DNA of 64,000 nucleotides, from positions 310,001 through 374,000 of the forward strand of contig NZ_CP007453.1 in NCBI RefSeq assembly GCF_000597865.1, written 5' to 3'. The notes below the pieces were generated by a model. That model saw nothing but the letters and a program-made list of their open reading frames with translations. It was not told the origin of the DNA and ran no database searches. The DNA comes from Peptoclostridium acidaminophilum DSM 3953. GTDB taxonomy: Bacteria; Bacillota; Clostridia; Peptostreptococcales; Peptostreptococcaceae. Within the stretch, counting starts at the first letter, position 1; each line of letters opens with the position of its first letter. The translations under genes and the position numbers were made by a program. This document shows positions 57,923-64,000 of the stretch, in pieces.

Positions 57923-59443
57923 ATGACTTATTCACCAAAGTTATCATCGGCATTCAACGACACTAAAAACCGCAGCACCTACATTTCACCTCAGTCGGGG
58001 ATGTGCTCCTTCTGTACGGAAGAATGCGCAGGCACCTGTGAAATATGTCTGGCGGCTGTTATTGGGGCTCAAGCTGTCTATCCCACGAACACGGGAGCCA
58101 ATCAGGTCGCTTCAGAAAAGGACTACCCCATAGATTACTCCCACTTCAACATCAATGGTAGAGTTTTCGGGGCTGTGGGCGCCAATGCGACATACGAAGA
58201 GGCCAATATATTCAATGTCAAGATAGCCGGGGAGTTTGGGAAATTCAACAAGGTGAAGCTGGCAATGCCGTTGCTTTTGCCTGCCCTGATTAAAATGAAC
58301 TGGGAGGACTACTTCGGCGGTGCTGCCATGGCAGGCGTTTGCTGCGTTATCGGAGAGGATGCGAGAAACAAGGACCCCGAGCTGCAAATCAAAGACGGCA
58401 AGATTGTTCATTTTCCGGCTCTTAAAAACATGCTGGACGCATTCCGCAAGTACTACCGCGGCTATGGGCAAATAATAGTGCAGTGCAACATAGAGGATGA
58501 CATGCTTGGTGTGCCTGAATATGCAATCAAAGTGCAAGGCGCCGAGGCCATTGAATTGAAGTTCGGGCAGGGAGCAAAGGGAACACAGCCGGTCATCCGA
58601 TTGAAGGACAGGGAAGAGGCGCTTAAAAAGCAGGAACTGGGCGGGTTGATATTCCCAGACCCTAGCGCTCCTGAGGTTATTAAGGCTTATGAGGATGGCG
58701 TGTGTCCTAATTTCTACTATTATTCAAGACTGCCTCTGTGGGATGAGGAGTATCTTGTGCCTCGAATAGAGGAGCTAAGAAACATGGGAGCTAAAAACAT
58801 ATACTTTAAAATGGCAGGATACGATCCTGTTGATTTGGAAAAGGTAATCCGTCTGGCCAGCAAAGCAGGTGTGGATATGGTTACATTTGACGGCGCCGGA
58901 GGCGGAAGCGGATACAGTCCATGCAAGATGATGAACGAATGGTCGTTGCCGACTGTTGCTATGGAGGATGCAGTCTGCAGAATTGTGGAACGATTGAAGA
59001 AAGAAGGACTATGGATTCCGGCTATAACCATGACAGGAGGATTTGCCTCAGAAGACCAGGTGTTCAAGGCTCTAGCCTATGGAGACGGGGATGTAACCGC
59101 TATAGGTCTTGGGCGAGCGGCAATGGCAGCGGCAATGAGCGGCAAAAAAATAGGAGAAATGATCAAATCGGGCAATGTTCCTGAAAACTTGAAGAAGTAC
59201 GGAAGCACAATAGAAGAAATTTACGGCGACCTTGCGGACTTGCGCGCCATCTACGGAAAAGAGGCCAATGACTTTTCGCCAGGAGCCATCGGAGTATTCT
59301 CATATTTGAACAAGCTTGCCTTTGGAGTAAAGCATTTTGCCGCACTAAATCGAAAATTCGACATATCATATTTGGACAAAACCGACCTGATACCGTTGAC
59401 AAGAGAAGCACGGGACCTGATTAAGGGCAGATGGTTTGAGTAG
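57923..59443 (+). CDS. Solitary glutamate-synthase-like FMN protein with cysteine-rich N-terminus
   Basis: 506 residues. A five-cysteine cluster CSFCTEECAGTCEIC lies at residues 27-41. Then the GltB central FMN barrel domain: LMP-like LLPALIKMNWEDYFGGAAMAG, KFGQGAKGTQP, GGGSGYSP and TGGFASEDQVFKALAYGDGDVTAIGLGRAAM. There is no amidotransferase domain, so it is not a complete glutamate synthase; related archaeal-type and clostridial proteins have unknown roles. The cysteines probably hold an Fe-S cluster. AAAGGAGGG before the ATG. A perfect-stem terminator follows. Confidence 0.87.
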   Translation: MTYSPKLSSAFNDTKNRSTYISPQSGMCSFCTEECAGTCEICLAAVIGAQAVYPTNTGANQVASEKDYPIDYSHFNINGRVFGAVGANATYEEANIFNVKIAGEFGKFNKVKLAMPLLLPALIKMNWEDYFGGAAMAGVCCVIGEDARNKDPELQIKDGKIVHFPALKNMLDAFRKYYRGYGQIIVQCNIEDDMLGVPEYAIKVQGAEAIELKFGQGAKGTQPVIRLKDREEALKKQELGGLIFPDPSAPEVIKAYEDGVCPNFYYYSRLPLWDEEYLVPRIEELRNMGAKNIYFKMAGYDPVDLEKVIRLASKAGVDMVTFDGAGGGSGYSPCKMMNEWSLPTVAMEDAVCRIVERLKKEGLWIPAITMTGGFASEDQVFKALAYGDGDVTAIGLGRAAMAAAMSGKKIGEMIKSGNVPENLKKYGSTIEEIYGDLADLRAIYGKEANDFSPGAIGVFSYLNKLAFGVKHFAALNRKFDISYLDKTDLIPLTREARDLIKGRWFE

Positions 59444-59469
59444 TAGGAAATAAATAATTAAATGATATA

Positions 59470-59502
59470 AAAAGGTGGGATTGCTATGCAATCCCACCTT
59501 TT
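59470..59502. terminator. Terminator after the GltB-like gene
   Basis: AAAAGGTGGGATTGC (59470-59484) and its perfect complement (59488-59502) with a 3-base loop and T-rich end. Confidence 0.93.
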
Positions 59503-59659
59503 ATATTTGATATATTTAGAGAAAGATAGCCGGTTGGTCAAGTAACGCAAAAAACTGCTTATCATTATACTCTAGAGTGATATAATATAAATAACAGTCA
59601 GACCAGGCTGCTTGAGTATGGAAATCAACAATAACATCAGGAAACGGATGTGTTAGAAT

Positions 59660-61351
59660 ATGGATTGTTGCTTTTACAAGTCAATTTTAGATAATTCTCC
59701 TATGGGATACGCCTATCACAGAATAATATGCGATGAGTCTGGCGTTCCGACAGACTACGAATTCATAGAGGTTAATCCGGCTTTTGAAAAACTGACTGGT
59801 TTAATGTCAAAAGATATAGTTGGCAAAAAAGTTACAGAAGTTATCCCCGACATACGAAACTCTGATTTTGACTTTATAAAGTACTACGGAGGGATAGCGC
59901 TTTACGGCGGATGCGAGGAGATCGATCAATTTTCTGAGCCTTTAAGGCGCTGGTACAGGGTTAAGGTGTTTTCTCCTGAAAAAAATTATTTTGTAACGTG
60001 CATAAGCGACATATCTAAGGAAATGCAGAAGATCAAAGAACTGGACAGTTTTTTTTCTATAAACATCGACCTGCTGTGCATAGCAGATTTGGATGGTACC
60101 TTGTTAAAAGTGAACAAGGAATGGGAATACGCTCTAGGATATTCGGTTGAAGAGCTGGAAGGCAGCAAATTCCTGGAACTTGTGCACCCCGAAGACGTAG
60201 CTGCGACGCTCGAAGCAATGTCTCAGCTGAGCAACCAAAATACGGTGCTCAACTTCATAAACAGATACAGGCGAAGGGACGGAGAATACCGCTATATAGA
60301 ATGGCGCTCTAAGCCTCATGGCAGGGTTGTGTATGCGGCTGCAAGGGACATTACCGCCAGGATAATGTCTGAGGTTGAGCTTGTTGATAAACAAAAACAG
60401 CTCGAAGAGGCCAATCATATGCTCAAATTGGTGCTGGACACAGTGCCTATAGGTATATTCTGGAAGAATTCCAAGCTGGAGTATCTTGGCTGCAATAGGG
60501 TGTTTTCAAGTATAGCGGGCCTTAAGGATGCATCAGAAATTGTGGGCCTTGATGACTTGAAAATCAGTTGGAGCGAGGGCCTGGGTGAGGTCTATCGCCA
60601 TGAAGACAGGGATATAATTGCAAGCGGGGAGTCAAAGCTTAACTATGAGGTGTTTTTAAGAGAATATTCGGGAGAAGAAAGATGGATACGCAAGAACAAG
60701 GTGCCAATAACTGACAGAAGTAATGTTAATATTGGAATACTAGGTACATACGAGGATATAACTGAGAAAAAGCGCGCTGAAGAAGCTTTAAGGGAAAGTG
60801 AGAGAAAATACAGGCAGATGGCGGAGGAACTGGAGAAGCTGGCCAACTACGACAAGCTGACGAAGCTCCCGAACAGGAGGCTGTTCTTCGAGCGGCTCAA
60901 GCATGGCATAAGAGAGGCCAAAAGGGACAGGAGCGGATTTGCCCTTATGTTTGTAGATCTTGACGGCTTCAAGAGCATAAATGACAATTATGGACACGAA
61001 GCTGGAGACGATCTTCTTAAGGAGGTTGGAAGAAGGCTTTCAGCCTGCGTAAGAGAATCCGACACAGTTGCAAGGATTGGGGGAGACGAGTTCACTGTAA
61101 TTGCCAGAAGCGTCGCAGCAAGGCATGACGCCGCCATGGTGGCTCACAAGATAATAAAAAAGCTGGAGAAGCCATTCAAATTGAAGGAACAAATTTGCAG
61201 CATTGGAGCTTCTGTAGGCATCGCTCTTTATCCCGAAAACGGTTTTGATTCGGAGAGTCTGCTGAAGAACTCCGACAGGGCAATGTATGAGATTAAGCGT
61301 AGTCAGAAGGGCACATACTGCTTTTTCGATCAAATCAGGGAGAATGCATAA
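59660..61351 (+). CDS. PAS-PAS-PAS-GGDEF protein, diguanylate cyclase
   Basis: 563 residues, no membrane helices. Three PAS domains (about 1-115, 120-240, 260-375) are followed by a GGDEF domain (about 395-560) with NYDKLTKLPNRRLFFERL, FVDLDGFKSINDNYGHEAGD and the intact active site RIGGDEFTVIAR. It should make cyclic di-GMP from two GTP in response to a ligand or redox signal at the PAS domains. No EAL domain. The ribosome-binding site before ATG 59660 is weak (GGAAACGGATG). Confidence 0.9.
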   Translation: MDCCFYKSILDNSPMGYAYHRIICDESGVPTDYEFIEVNPAFEKLTGLMSKDIVGKKVTEVIPDIRNSDFDFIKYYGGIALYGGCEEIDQFSEPLRRWYRVKVFSPEKNYFVTCISDISKEMQKIKELDSFFSINIDLLCIADLDGTLLKVNKEWEYALGYSVEELEGSKFLELVHPEDVAATLEAMSQLSNQNTVLNFINRYRRRDGEYRYIEWRSKPHGRVVYAAARDITARIMSEVELVDKQKQLEEANHMLKLVLDTVPIGIFWKNSKLEYLGCNRVFSSIAGLKDASEIVGLDDLKISWSEGLGEVYRHEDRDIIASGESKLNYEVFLREYSGEERWIRKNKVPITDRSNVNIGILGTYEDITEKKRAEEALRESERKYRQMAEELEKLANYDKLTKLPNRRLFFERLKHGIREAKRDRSGFALMFVDLDGFKSINDNYGHEAGDDLLKEVGRRLSACVRESDTVARIGGDEFTVIARSVAARHDAAMVAHKIIKKLEKPFKLKEQICSIGASVGIALYPENGFDSESLLKNSDRAMYEIKRSQKGTYCFFDQIRENA

Positions 61352-61392
61352 AGTGCACTCGTGAAAGAATAAAAGTGTTTTTAGAATAATTC

Positions 61393-61437
61393 AGGGACGG
61401 TTTCCCGCGTTTAGTTTGGCGCGGAGGAGCCGTCCCT
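61393..61437. terminator. Hairpin between the GGDEF and pflA genes
   Basis: AGGGACGG (61393-61400) pairs with CCGTCCCT (61430-61437), with inner TTCC/GGAGGA-like pairing. There is no long T run, so termination is likely but not certain for either converging gene. Confidence 0.5.
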
Positions 61438-61477
61438 TGTGCTATTTGCATAGCTGTAGTTGTTTAAGGAACCATGT

Positions 61478-62206
61478 TTAAATCGGGTCTGCTTCTTTAT
61501 ATGTAAGCTGTTTTAGGCGATGTTCGCACATATGCGATGTGCCTTCAAGCCTATATTCAATTCCAAGATTTTTGTATTTTTCAGCTCCCAGTTTGTGATA
61601 AGGTAGGAATTCAACTTTTTCAAGCCTTGGAAACTTGCCGGCAAAGGCCTCCACATTTTTTATGTGCTCATTGGTGTCTGTAATTCCCGGCACTATGACA
61701 CTTCTTATCCAAACCTTTGAATCAGAGGCTTTAAGTACTTTTGAAAAATCCAGCATTTTATCCATGCTTCCCTGAGTGAGATTTTTATACGACACTACGT
61801 CAGAGTGCTTCATGTCCAGGATTACAAGGTCTGTATACTCAAGGATTTCCTCATACATGCCAAGTCCGTGGCCTGACGTGTCGAGCGCTGTGTGTAAACC
61901 TGCATTATTACAAAGTTTAAGCAGTTCAAGCAGGAATTTAGGCTGTAAAAGCGGCTCGCCTCCAGAGCAGGTAAGTCCTCCGCCGGATTTGTCGAAATAT
62001 GGCTTGTATTTTCTGATCTTTTCGAAAAGCTCCTGAGGAGAAAGCTCGCTGCCCCCGTCTATGTCCCACGTGTCCGGATTGTGGCAGTATGAGCACCTTA
62101 AGGGGCATCCCTGGAAGAATGCCACAAATCTAATGCCGGGGCCATCGAGAAGCCCCATAGTTTCAATAGAATGTATCTTTCCTTTCATCAATCTACATAG
62201 TTTCAT
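61478..62206 (-). CDS. pflA: Pyruvate formate-lyase activating enzyme
   Basis: 242 residues. Radical SAM motif [14 protein letters not shown] (CxxxCxxC) near residue 34, [20 protein letters not shown], and [14 protein letters not shown]. It puts the glycyl radical on PFL. The start overlaps the end of pflB by 14 bases; AGAGGACC precedes ATG 62206. An in-frame ATG at 62188 has no site. Confidence 0.94.
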   Translation of the reverse strand: MKLCRLMKGKIHSIETMGLLDGPGIRFVAFFQGCPLRCSYCHNPDTWDIDGGSELSPQELFEKIRKYKPYFDKSGGGLTCSGGEPLLQPKFLLELLKLCNNAGLHTALDTSGHGLGMYEEILEYTDLVILDMKHSDVVSYKNLTQGSMDKMLDFSKVLKASDSKVWIRSVIVPGITDTNEHIKNVEAFAGKFPRLEKVEFLPYHKLGAEKYKNLGIEYRLEGTSHMCEHRLKQLTYKEADPI

Positions 62207-64000
62207 GGAAGGTCCTCTTTATTACCTCGAGTTGCTGATCTCTGGTGAGCCTGTTGAAGTTAACGGCGTATCCCGAAACCCTTATTGTAAGGTTAGGGTA
62301 GTCATGAGGATTGGCCATGGCATCCATCAGCATGTCCCTGTCCATTACGTTTACGTTTAGATGATGGGCTCCCTGAGAAAAATACCCGTCTAGTATTGAA
62401 ACAAGGTTGCCGATTCGAACGTCCATGTCGCTCCCAAGAGCCTTGGGTACTACGGAGAATGTGTTCGACACACCGTCCTGGCAGACCCCGGAGTAGGGAA
62501 GCTTAGCGACGGAATTGAGCGATGCCAGGGCTCCAGATATGTCTCTGCAGTGCATCGGATTGGCTCCCGGCGCGAAGGCTTCGCCGCTCCTTCTTCCGTC
62601 CGGAGTTGAACCGGTTTTTTTGCCATATACGACATTTGAAGTTATCGTAAGCACTGAAAGAGTGTGCTTTGAGTTCCTGTAGGCTTTGTGCCTTTTGAGA
62701 CAGGCGGAGAACTTTTCGGCGATTTCAACCGCTATTGAATCCACCTTGTCGTCGTCGTTGCCGTATTTTGGGAAATCTCCATTTATTTCGAATTCAACGC
62801 ACAGCCCATTTTTCCTGACGGCTCTTACTCTGGCGTGCTTTATGGCGCTTAGCGAATCGGCTGCCACGGAAAGGCCTGCAACCCCGAACGCCATGAGACG
62901 CTCCACGTCGGTGTCATGGAGTGCCATGAGTCCGGCCTCGTATGCGTACTTGTCGTGCATGTAGTGTATTATGTTCATTGTATTTGAGTAAAGCTGCGCC
63001 ACCTTTTCAAGAACGCTGTAAAATCTAGTTTTTACATCCTCGTAGGAGAGCATATCGCCATCAGCCGGTTCAATACCTTCGATGACCTTCTTGCCGCTGA
63101 TTTCATCGACACCGCCGTTTATTGCGTACAGCAGAGCCTTTGCAAGGTTGCATCTGGCGCCGAAAAACTGCATCTGCTTGCCCATTTGCATAGCCGAAAC
63201 ACAGCATGCTATTCCGTAGTCATCGCCGTATATGGGCCTCATAAGATCATCGTTTTCGTATTGCAGGGCGCCAGTTTGTATGGATATTTTGGCGCAGTAT
63301 TTCTTGAAGCCTTCAGGGAGGTATTCTGACCAGAGCACTGTCATGTTAGGTTCCGGAGAAGGCCCCAGATTAGTCAGCGTATGGAGGAATCTGAAGGAGG
63401 TTTTAGTCACGAGAGTCCTTCCATCAACACTCATTCCGCCTATTGACTCGGTTATCCAGTTTGGGTCGCCCGCAAATAGATTGTTGTATTCGGGAGTTCT
63501 AAGGTGTCTTGCCATCCTTAGCTTGATTACCAGCTGGTCTACAAGCTCCTGTGCCTGTTCTTCGCTCAGTATGTCCTTACGCATATCTCGCTCTATATAT
63601 ATGTCCAGGAAAGTGCTTACCCGTCCAAGTGACATTGCTGCGCCGTTGTTTTCCTTTATTCCTGCAAGATACGCAAAATACAGATGCTGCACAGCCTCTT
63701 GTGCATTTGCGGCTGGTTTGGACATGTCGTATCCGTACGATGCGGCCATGTCTTTAATCTTTGAAAGAGCCCTTATCTGCTCGGAAAGCTCTTCCCTTAT
63801 CCTTATATGCTCTTCGTTCATTTCGCCACAGGCAGATTCAAGATCCGCCTTTTTGCTCTCTATGAGCATGTCAATGCCGTAAAGGGCTGCTCTCCTGTAG
63901 TCTCCAATTATCCTTCCTCTTCCATATGAATCGGGAAGGCCGGTTAGGAGTCCTGCGCTCCGTACCTTTCTCATTTCAGTTGTATATGCATCGAAAACGC
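62193..64000 (-). CDS. pflB: Pyruvate formate-lyase (5' end outside window)
   Basis: The last 602 residues are present; full-length PFL has about 740-760. The frame stays open past the ATG at 63974 up to base 64000 ([16 protein letters not shown]). Active-site cysteine pair in GIACCVSAM and the glycyl-radical motif RVSGYAVNF near the C-terminus are intact, as are [22 protein letters not shown] and the substrate-binding [22 protein letters not shown]. It converts pyruvate and CoA to acetyl-CoA and formate in anaerobes. It is followed by the overlapping pflA. Confidence 0.95.
   Translation of the reverse strand, partial: VFDAYTTEMRKVRSAGLLTGLPDSYGRGRIIGDYRRAALYGIDMLIESKKADLESACGEMNEEHIRIREELSEQIRALSKIKDMAASYGYDMSKPAANAQEAVQHLYFAYLAGIKENNGAAMSLGRVSTFLDIYIERDMRKDILSEEQAQELVDQLVIKLRMARHLRTPEYNNLFAGDPNWITESIGGMSVDGRTLVTKTSFRFLHTLTNLGPSPEPNMTVLWSEYLPEGFKKYCAKISIQTGALQYENDDLMRPIYGDDYGIACCVSAMQMGKQMQFFGARCNLAKALLYAINGGVDEISGKKVIEGIEPADGDMLSYEDVKTRFYSVLEKVAQLYSNTMNIIHYMHDKYAYEAGLMALHDTDVERLMAFGVAGLSVAADSLSAIKHARVRAVRKNGLCVEFEINGDFPKYGNDDDKVDSIAVEIAEKFSACLKRHKAYRNSKHTLSVLTITSNVVYGKKTGSTPDGRRSGEAFAPGANPMHCRDISGALASLNSVAKLPYSGVCQDGVSNTFSVVPKALGSDMDVRIGNLVSILDGYFSQGAHHLNVNVMDRDMLMDAMANPHDYPNLTIRVSGYAVNFNRLTRDQQLEVIKRTFHETM

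Noticed and set aside
63232-63882. 216-residue plus-strand ORF inside pflB
   Set aside because: Antisense shadow of a fully conserved pflB frame.

Overview
The window looks like a chromosomal segment of a low-to-mid GC anaerobic Firmicute of class Clostridia. It carries a glycyl-radical pyruvate formate-lyase with its activase, the [FeFe]-hydrogenase maturase HydG, a trp operon behind a T-box leader, clostridial IS elements and many strong AGGAGG ribosome-binding sites. The best clue is a peroxiredoxin gene with an in-frame TGA at the peroxidatic position. From one of its two possible starts it encodes 203 residues with Sec47, as I remember PrxU of Eubacterium (Peptoclostridium) acidaminophilum. 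That species or a close relative is my best guess, from memory and not from a search.

Layout. 1-4.5 kb: the start of an ECF-type transporter gene, a 26-codon mini-ORF, a Zn/Cd-type P-type ATPase and a secreted stalk-domain/WG-repeat protein. 4.7-12.0 kb: a long Mrp/Mbh-type Na+/H+ antiporter operon with mrpE broken by an in-frame TAG, MrpA split into pieces and three NuoL/M/N-like subunits. 12.2-17.2 kb: a CitAB/DcuSR-type two-component system, malic enzyme and a 2-hydroxycarboxylate:Na+ symporter. Together these suggest a Na+-coupled malate/citrate regulon; a 21-bp element is shared with the mrp leader. 17.3-20.2 kb: a four-domain CoA-disulfide reductase/rhodanese/TusA/DsrE protein under an ArsR regulator with a 24-bp palindrome.

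20.3-29.5 kb: small hypothetical, SHOCT and stalk-domain proteins, an ABC-F ATPase, an IS1182-type element lying inside the terminator shared by the ABC-F gene and a convergent subtilase, then an IS110-type element. 29.6-40.3 kb: a molybdopterin oxidoreductase, tandem cold-shock genes, initiator tRNA-Met, a methyltransferase, a thiamine-binding-like protein, a flavin reductase, a second ArsR/CoADR pair, hydG, an ATP-NAD kinase-like protein and a HisC-like aminotransferase. 40.3-47.0 kb: a run of small metal/Fe-S-associated genes (zinc-ribbon protein, DUF5320, radical SAM, GIY-YIG mini-protein, SDR, DUF134, MBL hydrolase, Fur, DUF89, DUF1858, Mrp/NBP35 ATPase).

47.0-64.0 kb: prxU, a DUF1847 gene remnant, a trp leader with two antiterminator/terminator units, trpEGDCFBA, a CBS protein, a CPA-type antiporter, an FMN-binding protein, a solitary glutamate-synthase-like flavoprotein, a PAS-GGDEF cyclase, pflA and pflB (5' end outside the window). 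I saw no CRISPR array, rRNA or prophage. Functions are from recognised motifs and family memory; no database search was run.
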